This document shows, piece after piece, positions 33,774-43,204 of a stretch of 64,000 nt of DNA. A model generated the notes under the pieces. That model did no database searches. It was given only the letters and a program-made list of their open reading frames with translations, and was not told the origin of the DNA. How positions within the stretch are numbered: the stretch's first letter is position 1; each line of letters starts with the position of its first letter. Origin of the DNA: Streptomyces blattellae (GTDB lineage Bacteria > Actinomycetota > Actinomycetes > Streptomycetales > Streptomycetaceae). The translations under genes and the position numbers were made by a program. The DNA lies in assembly GCF_009709555.1 (NCBI RefSeq), contig NZ_WJBG01000161.1, positions 161,381 through 225,380 on the forward strand, written 5' to 3'.

Positions 33774-36746
33774 CTACCGCGCGCTGTCCTCCTTGCGCAC
33801 CAGCCCGTCGTACGCCTTGTCGAGCCTGTCCGTGATCTGCTCGACGCCGATGATGTCGAGACCCTTCTGCCCATCCGCCGCGGCCTTCGCGGCCGAGGAG
33901 GCGGAGGCGAACAGAGCCCAGGAGCCGGCTGTGTAGTCGTCCTGTGCCGGACTTCCGATCTCGTCGAGGGCGGTGCGGATCGGTGTGGTGTCCACGGTGC
34001 CGTCCACATCACCGGAGACGGCGTTGAACGCGTCGAGAACGATCTTTCCCGACTTGAGCACGAACCTCGCCGTGTGCTTGCCCTCGGGCAGGCCGCGCAG
34101 GGCGTACGTCGCGAGACGCTTGTCGGTGGCGGCCGTCTTCACGTCCTTCGCGGTCAGCTTGCCGTCGACGTAGACGTCGAGAACGGCACTGCCGTCGTTG
34201 CCGCCGATGACGTCGATGCCGGTACCGGTGAAGGGGACGGTGACGGAGGCGCCGGCGGTCGTGCTCGTCGACGTCGAGCGGTACCAGTCCATCGCGTCGC
34301 CGAGTGAGGCTTTCCTGCTCCAGGTGGACTCGTAGGCGATCGAGCTGTCCATGCCGTCGAGCTGCGCACTCGCGTAGGGCGCGTACCCGTCGACCTTCTC
34401 GACCTTCAGGTTGTCGAACGCGATCTTGTGGAAGTCGGTGCCGAGCTTGACCCGGCCTTCGGTCTGCGGAGTCGGGTCCTGGTACGTCGCGACAGGCTTC
34501 CCGTCGATGTACGTCGTGATCGTCGCGCCCTTCGCCTCGATGGCGAGGCGGTAGGTGTCGGACGCCGCGACCGTTCCCGTCCTGACGGCCGTGCCGTACT
34601 CGTACAAGGTCCATGCGCCGTTCGGGCCGATGCGTACGTTGTAGGCGGCGTCGCTGATCGCCATGCCCTTCTGCTGGCGGACGCCGAGGGCGGCGACCCC
34701 GCCGTCCGGGTCCGGGAACGAGACGTCGACCGTGGCCTTGTAGTTCTCCCAGCGGAAGTCGCCGACCGTCGTGTTCGGGGTGTTGCGGTTCCAGGCGCCG
34801 GTGTCCTTCATGGACTGGTCCATGTACTGGTACAGCACGTTGTCGCCGCTCGCGTTCTCGCCGACCTCCCAGGCGCCGGTCTGGTCGACCATGTAGCGGG
34901 GCTGGTTGCCGCGCGACGTGAGGTAGGGCTGGGACACCTTGCGCGCGCCGTCGTCCGTCCCGACCTGGACCCTGCCCTCCTCGTCGTACTCGAAGTCGTC
35001 GGCGTACAGGACCTTGTCGCGGTTGTTGTGCTTCTTGCCGGTCGCGTCGGCGTCGAGCACCGTGCGGTTCCCGGACCCGGGCAGACGCTGCAGCGTCTCC
35101 CTGTCGCGGCTCTTGTCGAGTGTGGTGAAGGTGACGATCGAGCGCGGCTTGACCGTGTAGACGTAGTAGCCGTCGCCGTCGGGGCGGATCTCGGCGGCCA
35201 CGTGCTTGAAGTTGGCGTCGTAGGCCTGTCCGGGGTCCGCCGCCCGGGTCTCCCAGACCTCCATGGTGGGATCGCCGCGCAGGTCCATGTTCTCGGCCTT
35301 GATCCGGTAGGTCTTGGACTGGTCGCTGTCATTGACGGCGATGGTGGAGAAGTCCTTCTTGGCCGGGTCGGCGAGGGTCATGTAGCTGGGTGCGCCGTTG
35401 GAGCCGTCGACGTTCTCGGTGCCGCTCACGCCGCTGTAGCTCGCCTCGGGCACGGTGCGCCAGATGCCGGCCGTGTTGGTGTCGTTCTCCCAGCCGGTCT
35501 TCGCGAACTGGGTGAAGTGCTGCATCACATACACCGAGGCGTCGTAGTGGAGGTACCCCGACCACGGGTCGCGGGCGCTGACCAGCTCCTTGTGGCTGTA
35601 CTGGGCACCCTCGTAGAAGGACCCGATCGCCGGCTGGAAGATGTAGTGCGTCCGCTTGGAGTTGGCGTAGCTCTTCACGGAGCGGTTGGCGAGGTCGAGG
35701 GCGCTCTGCACGCCGCCGATCCCGGTGCTCGCGCCGCCCGGCCCCTCGGTGTTGTTGACCCGGTAGTCCGTCCAGCCGAAGGAGCCGACGCCCTCGCTGT
35801 ACCAGACCTCCTTGTCCTGGCCGTACGCGTTGTCACCGGTCGCCAGCTTCGTGTACGGGCGGTACGTGGCGCTGTCGGGAGCGCCGTCCAGCCGATCCTC
35901 GGTGGTGTAGTGGTAGCCCACCGCGTCCACCATGCCGAAGAGTTCGGCGTCCGTGAGCAGGGCGGGGCCCATGTTCTTCGTGGTGTTCTCGTCCGAGGCG
36001 GTGATCTTGATGTCGCGGTACGCCTTCGCGGCCGCCTTCTGCTGACGAGGCGTCAGGCCGTAGCGTGGGTCGGCGAAGTCCGTGTCGTTCACCAGCGCGT
36101 TCTTGTACCACTTGACGAAGGAGATGTCGGGGTTACGCGTCTCGTTGGTGTCCGGGTTGACGTAGTCGACCATGTAGCCGTACTTCTCGTAGGCGTCGAG
36201 GATGGTCTCCTTGTACCACCTGTACATCTCGTCGGTGCCGGTGCCCTTGTTCCACTCGGTCTGGACCCACTGGGGCATCTCCCAGCGGAGAATCGAGACC
36301 TTGAGCCCCGGGTTGACCGTCTTGGCGTCGGCGGCCAGCTGGAAACCCGCGGAACGGGAGGCGTCGGCGAGTTCGTCCGCCGTGCGCATGGTCGCCGGAT
36401 CGGAACCGGTCGACGTGTTCGTGTCCGAACCCATCTCGATCTTGACGTGGTTGATCAGCGGGTTCTCTCCGCCGAACAGGACCCTGATGAGCTGCCAGTA
36501 CCGGGCGGGCTGCTCCGCCTTGTAGTCCATCAGCAGGTTGGTCGTGCTGTTGCAGCTGAGTACTCCGAGGCCTTTGTAGGTCAAGCCGTTCACGTTGTCG
36601 GCGCGGACGTCGTTTCCGTCGACCACGACCTCCACGGGATCCTCCGCGGTGTGGGCGGCCGGGGCGGCGATCGCACCCGCCGTCAGCGCGAGGGTGGTCG
36701 CCGTGGCAAGCGACACCCACCCGGGTCTTCTTCTCTGTTTCCCCAT
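33774..36746 (-). CDS. Secreted GH59-type glycoside hydrolase (galactosylceramidase-like)
   Basis: 990 aa from ATG 36746 (GAAGGAG upstream). Sec signal peptide with VSLATATTLALTAGAIAAPA. The catalytic region (~residues 40-560) begins GLTYKGLGVLSCNSTTNLLM, with ARYWQLIRVLFGG and HVKIEMGSDTNTSTGSDP, a layout I recognise from GH59. Candidate acid/base Glu in DTNETRNPD and nucleophile Glu in EVWYSEGVGSFG. The C-terminal half has beta-rich lectin/CBM-like segments (NYKATVDVSFPDPDGGV and GTGIDVIGGNDGSAVLDVYV). Bacterial members act on terminal beta-galactosides. It is monocistronic and has a LacI-type operator upstream, so sugar-regulated expression is likely. Confidence 0.75.
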   Translation of the reverse strand: MGKQRRRPGWVSLATATTLALTAGAIAAPAAHTAEDPVEVVVDGNDVRADNVNGLTYKGLGVLSCNSTTNLLMDYKAEQPARYWQLIRVLFGGENPLINHVKIEMGSDTNTSTGSDPATMRTADELADASRSAGFQLAADAKTVNPGLKVSILRWEMPQWVQTEWNKGTGTDEMYRWYKETILDAYEKYGYMVDYVNPDTNETRNPDISFVKWYKNALVNDTDFADPRYGLTPRQQKAAAKAYRDIKITASDENTTKNMGPALLTDAELFGMVDAVGYHYTTEDRLDGAPDSATYRPYTKLATGDNAYGQDKEVWYSEGVGSFGWTDYRVNNTEGPGGASTGIGGVQSALDLANRSVKSYANSKRTHYIFQPAIGSFYEGAQYSHKELVSARDPWSGYLHYDASVYVMQHFTQFAKTGWENDTNTAGIWRTVPEASYSGVSGTENVDGSNGAPSYMTLADPAKKDFSTIAVNDSDQSKTYRIKAENMDLRGDPTMEVWETRAADPGQAYDANFKHVAAEIRPDGDGYYVYTVKPRSIVTFTTLDKSRDRETLQRLPGSGNRTVLDADATGKKHNNRDKVLYADDFEYDEEGRVQVGTDDGARKVSQPYLTSRGNQPRYMVDQTGAWEVGENASGDNVLYQYMDQSMKDTGAWNRNTPNTTVGDFRWENYKATVDVSFPDPDGGVAALGVRQQKGMAISDAAYNVRIGPNGAWTLYEYGTAVRTGTVAASDTYRLAIEAKGATITTYIDGKPVATYQDPTPQTEGRVKLGTDFHKIAFDNLKVEKVDGYAPYASAQLDGMDSSIAYESTWSRKASLGDAMDWYRSTSTSTTAGASVTVPFTGTGIDVIGGNDGSAVLDVYVDGKLTAKDVKTAATDKRLATYALRGLPEGKHTARFVLKSGKIVLDAFNAVSGDVDGTVDTTPIRTALDEIGSPAQDDYTAGSWALFASASSAAKAAADGQKGLDIIGVEQITDRLDKAYDGLVRKEDSAR

Positions 36747-36814
36747 CCGGCCTCGACTCCTTCGCTGTTCGGTATGCCGAAAGCTGTTCGCGAATCCGGA
36801 GCGGACCGTAGGCG

Positions 36815-36827
36815 GCAAGCGCTTTCT
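36815..36827. promoter_or_regulatory. LacI-family-like operator upstream of the GH59 gene
   Basis: GGCAAGCGCTTTC, with an exact 8-bp AAGCGCTT palindrome at 36817-36824, ~70 bp upstream of the start. The same 13-mer occurs at 30764-30776. The rest of the gap to 37087 shows no gene. Confidence 0.5.
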
Positions 36828-37087
36828 GCGTCAATCCCCTTGCAACACCGGCGGCTTCGAGGCCCACATCGAGCACGGCCGCAACATCGGCGGACCCTGC
36901 TGTGGGCATCGCGCCGAGCGTGTCCCGCCGGCCGCGCGAGGGGCCGCTGGACGTACGTCCGCGAACCGGGTCGAGGAGTGGGTGGTCCCGGGAGTCCACG
37001 CACGAGGCCCCGGCCTGCCTCACAGCTCTCCGACCGGGTCGCGGAACCGGAGGCAGGCGTCAAGATCGTGGCGGCCCCACGGAGGCC

Positions 37088-38002
37088 TCACTTGCGGTGA
37101 TCGGCCTGTCCTTCTCCCAGGACCACCGCGCTGGTGCGGTTGGTGCCGGCGTCCTCGATGCAGCCGCGCAGGCGCATCACGTCGTGCTCGGGGAGGGCGG
37201 GCCGGACGACGCCGGCGTAGACGCCGTCGCGCATGCGGTGCAGGGTGGCGTTGTCGTTCTGGGCTGCGGTGGAGCGACGGCAGGTCTCCCACAGGTCGTT
37301 CGCGGCGAGTCGGACCGCCTCGGGGCTCTGGTCGCCGTGGGTGTCCAGCTGGAAGACCATGGTCGTGGCGGCCGCGTCAGGACTCTGCTCGGCACGGGTC
37401 TGGGTCGCGTCCGCCAGGGCGTTCCACAGCAGCGGGACCATGAGTATGCCGACTACGGCCGTCGCCACGGCGAGCGTCCGGCGGCCGGTGCGGGCGGGTG
37501 GTACGGCCGGGATGGCCTCCAACGGAGCTGTGCCGGTGGCCGGTGGGGCGGTCAGGGCCGCCAGCCTTCCGGCCAGACGGCGTTCCGCGCCCGGCCGGAA
37601 GGTGGCGCCGGCGAGCTTCTGGATGACCATCGCAACCCCGGAGAGCGCGGCTCCCGCCGCCATGAGCACGGGGACGAAGACGAAGGTGCGGGTGCCGTTG
37701 ATGTCCCTCGCGTCGACGGAGGCAAGCCAGTTGAAGCGGCCCGGTGCGGATGAACGGGTCTGCTCCAGCCTCTTGCGTACCTCCTCCACACGGGCGTCGG
37801 ACTGCTCCAGCCGCTCCTCCAGCCGCGCGAACCGGGTGAGCAGCATGATGGTGGCCAGGAACACCTCGACGACGAGGAGCAGGACCCCGGAGATCACAGC
37901 CCGCTGCCATTCCCAACGGGTCAGGTAGAGCACGGTGTAGTACCCGGCATAGGCAGCGGACAAGCCGCCGAAGGTGTAGCCGATCAGTCTCATGGCCTTC
38001 AT
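37088..38002 (-). CDS. Membrane protein of unknown function with coiled coil
   Basis: 304 aa, ATG 38002 overlapping the upstream stop (ATGA); ATG 37993 is also possible. Predicted layout from hydropathy: TM1 around 8-27, TM2 around 36-56, then a charged heptad-like stretch (LEERLEQSDARVEEVRKRLE, ~62-82), TM3 around 107-128, a Pro-rich loop, TM4 around 178-196, then a ~100-residue C-terminal soluble part containing two Cys (WETCRRST, LRGCIED). I do not recognise the family. Last gene of a four-gene operon with the PEP-synthase-like gene. Confidence 0.75.
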   Translation of the reverse strand: MKAMRLIGYTFGGLSAAYAGYYTVLYLTRWEWQRAVISGVLLLVVEVFLATIMLLTRFARLEERLEQSDARVEEVRKRLEQTRSSAPGRFNWLASVDARDINGTRTFVFVPVLMAAGAALSGVAMVIQKLAGATFRPGAERRLAGRLAALTAPPATGTAPLEAIPAVPPARTGRRTLAVATAVVGILMVPLLWNALADATQTRAEQSPDAAATTMVFQLDTHGDQSPEAVRLAANDLWETCRRSTAAQNDNATLHRMRDGVYAGVVRPALPEHDVMRLRGCIEDAGTNRTSAVVLGEGQADHRK

Positions 38003-40110
38003 GCCGCCGGCTCCTCTCGGGTCGCCGCGGTTTCGTGTGCCGCGGGGTCTGGCGGGGTTTCGTGTACGGTCACCGCTCCGGTGCCGCCGTCGACGGCCAC
38101 TGAGGTCCCGCCGGGGAAGCGGTCGACCGCGTCCGGTACGCCGACCGCCGTGGGGACGCGGTGCTCGCGGGCGAGCACGGCGAGGTGGGACAGGGCGCTG
38201 CCGGTCTCCGCGACGAGTCCGGCGAGGCCGGGCAGGAGCGGCGCCAGGGCCGGGTCCAGGGAGCGGACCACCAGCACGGGATGGTCAGGGCGCTGGCCGT
38301 GTCCGTCCCACACCGTGCCGGTGCCGAAGCCGCCGCCTGCCCCGTAGCCGTCGCCCGACGTCCGCTGCCCGCGGGGGAGTTCGGCCACGGGGCGGCCGTC
38401 CGCCAGCCGGAACGCGGCGGGCAGCGGACCGGTGTCCGGCCGCGGCAGCCGCTGGTCGAGATCGGCCGGCAGTCCGTCGCCCTGCGCCGCCCGTGCCAGT
38501 TCCTCCCAGCGCAGCGACATCAGACGAGGCAGCCCGAGTGCGCGCCCACCGGGTCCGAGCCTGCGCGCCAGCTCCCGCACCATCTGCGCCTGCATCTCCT
38601 GCACCCACCGGATGCGCAGCCGCAGCCCTTCACGCACCGGCAGCGCCCCCACACCGCGCGGCATCGTGGTCCACCCGGTCTGTTCCGGCAGCGGTGCACG
38701 GTCTCCCAGCGTGGGCGGCAGCAGGGCCAGCAGAACAGGGTGACGTTCGATGAGTTCGTCATCGCTCAGGCCGCGGGCGCGGCCCTCGCGGAGTTCGGCG
38801 AGCGCCTCCCCGGCTGCCGTGGCGCCGGTGCCCGCGCCGAGCAGCGCGCCCGCCAGGGACTCCTGGGCGTGGAGAGGGGACAGCACCTGCCGGCCCCAGG
38901 TGACTGCGTCCAGCAGCTGACCGCTGAGCATCTCCCCGGGTGGCGGGAAGTCGGCCAGGCCACGATCCACGTCCGCCAGCAGGTCGACGGCCAGCAGTGG
39001 GAACGCCGAGCGCAGCCGCCCCACCCGCCAGGCCGCCGACGCACGCCGTGCCCCCGGCGCGGGGTTGATGAAGTCCAGGACCGGATGCGCGGACGGTACG
39101 GCGCCCAGGATCCGCAGATCGGCGGCGGCCCGTCCGTCGACGGTGGTCACCACCGGCAGTTTGCGCAACTGGCGCCGGGATGCCGCTCCGGCGATGTCGA
39201 GCGCGACCGTGAGACCGTGGCGCATCGGTGCCACCCAGAGGTCCTCCTCCAGTGGCTGGAGGACTCCGGGCAGGGTCTCGGCGACCGGGCCGGGGCCCAG
39301 CAGCCGCGCGTCACGAGGCGGCCGTACCGCCATCGCGGTGATCGGGCGGGACTGGAACAGCCACAGCTGTCCTTCGGCGTCGAAGCCGAACTCCATGTCC
39401 TGCGGACCGTCGAACACACGCTCGGTCTTCTTGGCCAGCGACACCAGCCGGGTGGTCTGCCGGTGCGACAGCACCCGTTCGCTGCGTCGCTCGGGCGGGT
39501 CCGTGCTGACCAGTCGGGCAAACCGGGTCAGCTGGTAGCGCACCCCTTGAGTACTGCCGTCGACCAACTGGTCCGGGCCGCCCTTTACCGCGCTGACCAG
39601 GATCCGGTCGGTGCGGCCCTCGACGGGGTCGGCGCCGAACATCACTCCGCCGACGGCCGACCGGAGCATCGGCTGCACCAGCACCGCCATCGCGTCGCCG
39701 GGCTCCTGGCCCTCCGGTGGGCGCAGGGGCCGTACCCGTCCCGCGGAGTCGAGCACGGTCTGCACCGCGGTGGTGAACTCTTCCCACCCGCACACGTCCA
39801 GCACCGACTCGAAGCGCCCGGCCATGGAGGAGTCCTCGGTGTCCTCGTGCGCGGACGAGGAGCGCACCACCAGCGGCCGGTCCTGCCTTTCAGGGCCGGC
39901 CAGCGCCTGCCAGGCGGAGCGCACCGCGTCCTGTCCGGCGGGTGCCCCGGGCGCCCGCCCCGCGGGCACCAGCACGAACCCGGGCAGCACCGGCAGGCCC
40001 GCCACGGCGGCCCGGGCCAGGTTGGCGGCCTTGGCGCCGGTCACGGACGGATCCTTGGCCCGTTCCGTGTCCAGCGGTACCACCGCCAGCTCCGCACCCT
40101 CGAATCCCAT
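37999..40110 (-). CDS. PEP synthase / rifampicin-phosphotransferase-like enzyme
   Basis: 703 aa, ATG 40110 with AGGAGGG upstream. N-terminal ATP-grasp (PPDK-N type): VTGAKAANLARAAVAGLPVLPGF, LVVRSSSAHEDTEDSSMAGRFES, AVLVQPMLRSAVGGVMFGADP and QDMEFGFDAEGQLWLFQSRP. The C-terminal swivelling domain carries the phosphohistidine in ETGSALSHLAVLAREHRVP. A ~330-residue middle region separates them, as in rifampicin phosphotransferase, not in pyruvate phosphate dikinase. It lacks the PEP/pyruvate barrel of true PEP synthase. It probably phosphorylates a small molecule via His; the substrate is unknown. Member of the 41648-to-37088 operon. Confidence 0.78.
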   Translation of the reverse strand: MGFEGAELAVVPLDTERAKDPSVTGAKAANLARAAVAGLPVLPGFVLVPAGRAPGAPAGQDAVRSAWQALAGPERQDRPLVVRSSSAHEDTEDSSMAGRFESVLDVCGWEEFTTAVQTVLDSAGRVRPLRPPEGQEPGDAMAVLVQPMLRSAVGGVMFGADPVEGRTDRILVSAVKGGPDQLVDGSTQGVRYQLTRFARLVSTDPPERRSERVLSHRQTTRLVSLAKKTERVFDGPQDMEFGFDAEGQLWLFQSRPITAMAVRPPRDARLLGPGPVAETLPGVLQPLEEDLWVAPMRHGLTVALDIAGAASRRQLRKLPVVTTVDGRAAADLRILGAVPSAHPVLDFINPAPGARRASAAWRVGRLRSAFPLLAVDLLADVDRGLADFPPPGEMLSGQLLDAVTWGRQVLSPLHAQESLAGALLGAGTGATAAGEALAELREGRARGLSDDELIERHPVLLALLPPTLGDRAPLPEQTGWTTMPRGVGALPVREGLRLRIRWVQEMQAQMVRELARRLGPGGRALGLPRLMSLRWEELARAAQGDGLPADLDQRLPRPDTGPLPAAFRLADGRPVAELPRGQRTSGDGYGAGGGFGTGTVWDGHGQRPDHPVLVVRSLDPALAPLLPGLAGLVAETGSALSHLAVLAREHRVPTAVGVPDAVDRFPGGTSVAVDGGTGAVTVHETPPDPAAHETAATREEPAA

Positions 40111-40113
40111 GAC

Positions 40114-40809
40114 TCAACCCTCCTGTGAATACGAGAACATGTGCATCGGTTCCTGCTCGGAGGCCGCGCGCGGCTCGCCGGGTGCCTTCGTCAGCGATGT
40201 GCCCCACGCCGGGCGACGGCGGCGCGTGAGGAGCCGTACGACGATGAAGGCAGCCACGGCCACCGCGGCGAGCACGGCGGCGGTGATCAGGCCGATCGAG
40301 TGCAGGAGATCGATGACGGCCGCGCCGGCGAAGTAGCCGATGAGCACGTTGCCGATGCCCCAGACCAGCGACGCGGCGCTGCTGTAGAGGAAGAAACGGC
40401 GGTACGGCATCCCGGACGCCCCGGCGGCGAAGGGCAGGAAGGTCCGTACGAACCCGATGAACCGGCCGGTGAACACCGCCGCCCCGCCATGGCGCATCAG
40501 GAAGGCGCGGGCCCTTTCGATCCGCTGGTCGGACCGGAACCGGTGCAGCCGCCCCCGGCTCGGCCGCCGCTCGCACCAACGACCCAGCGCGAAGCCGAGG
40601 TTGTCACCGGTCATCCCCCCGGCGACCACGAGGACGGCGAGCAGCACAGGGTCCAGATCACCGCGGCCCGCAACGGCGGACGCGACCAGGATGACCGTCT
40701 CACCGGGCAGCAGCAGCCCGATGAAAGCGCTCGTCTCCCCGGCCGTCATCAAGAACACCACGACGTACGACCACCACCCGGCCGCCTCGATCAGAGCATC
40801 GACGTCCAT
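40114..40809 (-). CDS. DedA/VTT-domain membrane protein
   Basis: 231 aa from ATG 40809, five bases after the upstream stop. DedA signatures: FIGLLLPGETVILVAS, the region GDNLGFALGRWCERRPSRG, then FTGRFIGFVRTFLPFAAGASGMP (conserved Arg/Gly motif) and LVWGIGNVLIGYFAG, with four to five membrane segments. Family members act as lipid scramblases or flippases for undecaprenyl phosphate or phospholipids. Tail of ~45 residues is hydrophilic and ends at the PEP-synthase-like start (3 bp gap). Confidence 0.88.
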   Translation of the reverse strand: MDVDALIEAAGWWSYVVVFLMTAGETSAFIGLLLPGETVILVASAVAGRGDLDPVLLAVLVVAGGMTGDNLGFALGRWCERRPSRGRLHRFRSDQRIERARAFLMRHGGAAVFTGRFIGFVRTFLPFAAGASGMPYRRFFLYSSAASLVWGIGNVLIGYFAGAAVIDLLHSIGLITAAVLAAVAVAAFIVVRLLTRRRRPAWGTSLTKAPGEPRAASEQEPMHMFSYSQEG

Positions 40810-40814
40810 GGCCG

Positions 40815-41648
40815 TCAGCCCGCCTGCCGCAGCCGCACGGGCTCCGCACCGGCCCATGCCTCCGGCGCCTCGGTCCGGGGCCGGAGGGGAACCACGTCAT
40901 GCCCGCGCGGTGTGGCGCGTGAGGCGGCGACGGCGCTGCGGCGCTCGGCTCCCCGTCCTCGCTGAACGGATCCCGCGGCGTACCACGCCACCAGCGGCAC
41001 GCCCGCCGCCACCAGCGCGCCGAGCAGCCGGTGGTCCGTTGTGATCGCCGCCGCTGTCTGTGCGGACAGCGCGATCACCGTCACGGTGGCCCGTGCCCAG
41101 CGCCTCGTGGTGGTGGCTGTGACGGCCAGTGCCATCAGCAGATACCAGCCCGCCTGCACGCCGGTCAGCGCGAAGTAGTCGCGGACGAGGGACGCCTCGT
41201 CCGCCGGAAAGCCCCGGAGCGAGGTGAAGACGGCGAGACCAGCCGCGTTCGACACGAACAACGCGAGGGCACCGCGCACATAGACCGTCTGGTCCCGGCC
41301 GGCCAGCCAGAACAAGGTCAGTGCCATCAACGGCCAGGGAGCGGAGGCGCCGATCCATGACAGGACATGCGCCGTGCTGTGACCGAACGCACCCAAGCTG
41401 TCCGCCGCGGTGGCCTCGTACGGACGAGTGGTCTCGGCGGTGGATGCCACCCAGCTCACATCGAGGAGGGGATCGTCTCCCGCGGTCACGAGGAGGAGGC
41501 AGACGTATACGAGCCCTGCCGCGGCCACGCCCGCCGCACCCCGCCGCAGGCTCTTGCGCGCGGTCGCCTGTCGTGGCGCGGGCCCTCCCGGGAGCACGTC
41601 GCCTCGCGTACGGCGAAGGCGATGCGCGCAGGTGGCGACGGAACTCAT
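40815..41648 (-). CDS. Multi-pass membrane protein, possibly degenerate PAP2-like
   Basis: 277 aa from ATG 41648. About six hydrophobic helices. The topology, with GFPADEASLVRDYFAL before and ITTDHRLLGALVAAG after a helix pair, echoes PAP2 phosphatases (PSGHA and SR-H-x3-D motifs). The key catalytic residues are not in place, so enzymatic PAP2 activity is doubtful. First gene of the operon containing dedA and the PEP-synthase-like gene, which suggests a membrane-lipid or envelope role. Family assignment is tentative. Confidence 0.55.
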   Translation of the reverse strand: MSSVATCAHRLRRTRGDVLPGGPAPRQATARKSLRRGAAGVAAAGLVYVCLLLVTAGDDPLLDVSWVASTAETTRPYEATAADSLGAFGHSTAHVLSWIGASAPWPLMALTLFWLAGRDQTVYVRGALALFVSNAAGLAVFTSLRGFPADEASLVRDYFALTGVQAGWYLLMALAVTATTTRRWARATVTVIALSAQTAAAITTDHRLLGALVAAGVPLVAWYAAGSVQRGRGAERRSAVAASRATPRGHDVVPLRPRTEAPEAWAGAEPVRLRQAG

Positions 41649-42010
41649 CGCACGTTCCCCGAAACGAGAACCGGGCCGCGTTCCTGGGATGCGGCCGGGG
41701 CAGTGGGGGGAGTCGCCCGATGCGCCTCGGGTGACTCCCACAACGGCATGACGCCCCAGGGGAGCGACACTGATGTGCTCTGCGAGAGGAACGCGCTGTC
41801 CTTTATGGACGCGGGTGGATTCACGGCAGCCTCCTGACCGGACGAGGACACGTCATCTCGGCGGACGCGTGGTGCCCCGGTTCTTCGACCAGCTTAACTG
41901 GACTGCACTCTCCGTTTATTCCCTCTGTGACGCACGAGACATTGAAAAGCGGCGGCACAGGTCGAGGCGTCTGCGCGTGGCGACGGCGGCGGCGCTCCGG
42001 GAAGCGGCCG
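41649..42010. other. Intergenic region without a supported gene
   Basis: 362 bp, slightly lower GC around 41890-41950 (AGCTTAACTGGACTGCACTC, TTTATTCCC), consistent with promoter DNA for the leftward operon. Open frames here have poor codon bias. No clear hairpin or repeat. Confidence 0.5.
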
Positions 42011-42712
42011 TCAGCTCTTGTTCTGGCCGTCACGGCCGGTCGGCCGCAACCCCTTAGTCTCCGCGTGCCCGAGCAGTGCCCGCTCTGTCTGCAGGGGAGT
42101 CGGCGCGGCCGGCAGCGGTTCCGAGTGCCCGGCCCTGCACGCCGCCAGCAGGTAGGCGATCAGGCGCCGCCACGCATGCGGCGCCGCGTGGCGGGTCACC
42201 TGCGTCACGCCCGCATTGGCCATGAGGAAAAGGAAGATATCCTCCGGAACGAAATCCTCCCTGAGGACACCGGCTTCCTGAGCCCGGCGCACGAGTTGCG
42301 TCAGGGCCTGGGCGTGTCGCTCGCCCATGGTGGCCGCCACCTGCGAGGTGGGCAGTCTGACGGTGAGCAGGTCGCTCAAGCCGCGATCGGTCGCCATCGC
42401 GGCGCAGAGCCGCTCGACGAGCATGCAGAACCCGGCCCACGGGTCCTCGCGGCGCAGCGCCTCTTCGGTGATGGCCGCCACGCGCAGCAGTTCGTCCTCG
42501 AAGGCCGCCTCGACCAGGTCCTCGCGTGTGGGAAATCGCCGGTACAACGTGCCGGCACCCACGCCGGCGCGCTCCGCGACCTCGTCCAGCGGTGCGTCAA
42601 GCCCTTGTTCCTCGAAGATCTGGCGAGCGGCTTCCACGATCCGCTGCCTGTTTCGCAGTGCATCCGCCCGCAGTCCCCGCCGGGCTGTCCCTGCACTCTC
42701 TGTCGCTGCCAT
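42011..42712 (-). CDS. TetR-family transcriptional regulator
   Basis: 233 aa from ATG 42712 (ATG 42736 is an alternative). N-terminal TetR helix-turn-helix: RQRIVEAARQIFEEQGLDA, LDEVAERAGVGAGTLYRRFP and TREDLVEAAF. The ligand-binding half is unremarkable and helical. The ends read TERALLGHAETKGLRPTGR. It lies convergent to nothing and next to the rearranged segment 42713-43600, so its original target may have been lost. TetR proteins normally repress adjacent genes. Confidence 0.92.
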   Translation of the reverse strand: MAATESAGTARRGLRADALRNRQRIVEAARQIFEEQGLDAPLDEVAERAGVGAGTLYRRFPTREDLVEAAFEDELLRVAAITEEALRREDPWAGFCMLVERLCAAMATDRGLSDLLTVRLPTSQVAATMGERHAQALTQLVRRAQEAGVLREDFVPEDIFLFLMANAGVTQVTRHAAPHAWRRLIAYLLAACRAGHSEPLPAAPTPLQTERALLGHAETKGLRPTGRDGQNKS

Positions 42713-43204
42713 ACGGCCACTGTACCAACCGGACATAATTCTCCGGATTTCATGCCTGAAGCGATCCAGAGTGTCCGGGCAGGGCGGTGTCCTGCGCGGC
42801 GCAGCGGCGGCAGAGGCCATGGCCGGCGGCTTGTCCGGTGCCGGCGGCCCGCCCCAGGGCACCTCCCCCGGCTGCTTGTGCCGCCGAGGCCGGGCTCGCG
42901 AGGAGGGCGGACGGGATCGCCGTCGTGCCCGCCGGCCATGACCAGCGGATGGCGTCCCGCCGAGTGGTGTAGCCGATCAAGCTGGCGGAATCCGCAGGTC
43001 GCGGCCCGAATCGCCCTCGCCGACGGCCCTGTTGGGGCTCGCCGAGCCGGGACCAGCCGTGATCGCACGACGGACCGCAGCGGCACGTACCGGACGGCTC
43101 CGAAGCGGAGGCGACGGACCGTGATCGGCTCCACCACGACGGGGGACACGACCGACCAGCGCGCCGAACTCACGCCTCGTGGGCGTGCGTCATCGCTTCC
43201 TTTT
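42713..43204. other. Degenerate non-coding segment
   Basis: 492 bp between the TetR gene and an ABC-ATPase fragment. No frame has convincing codon bias over a useful length, and I cannot assign any fragment to a family. Probably decayed DNA beside a deletion joint. Confidence 0.45.

Noticed and set aside
34428..37100. 890-codon plus-strand open frame opposite the GH59 gene
   Set aside because: Val/Arg/Gly-rich without recognisable fold; the minus-strand protein has a signal peptide and family motifs.
40815..41648. Functional PAP2 phosphatase
   Set aside because: Topology is suggestive, but PSGH and SR-H-D catalytic motifs are not present, so I list it only as a PAP2-like membrane protein.
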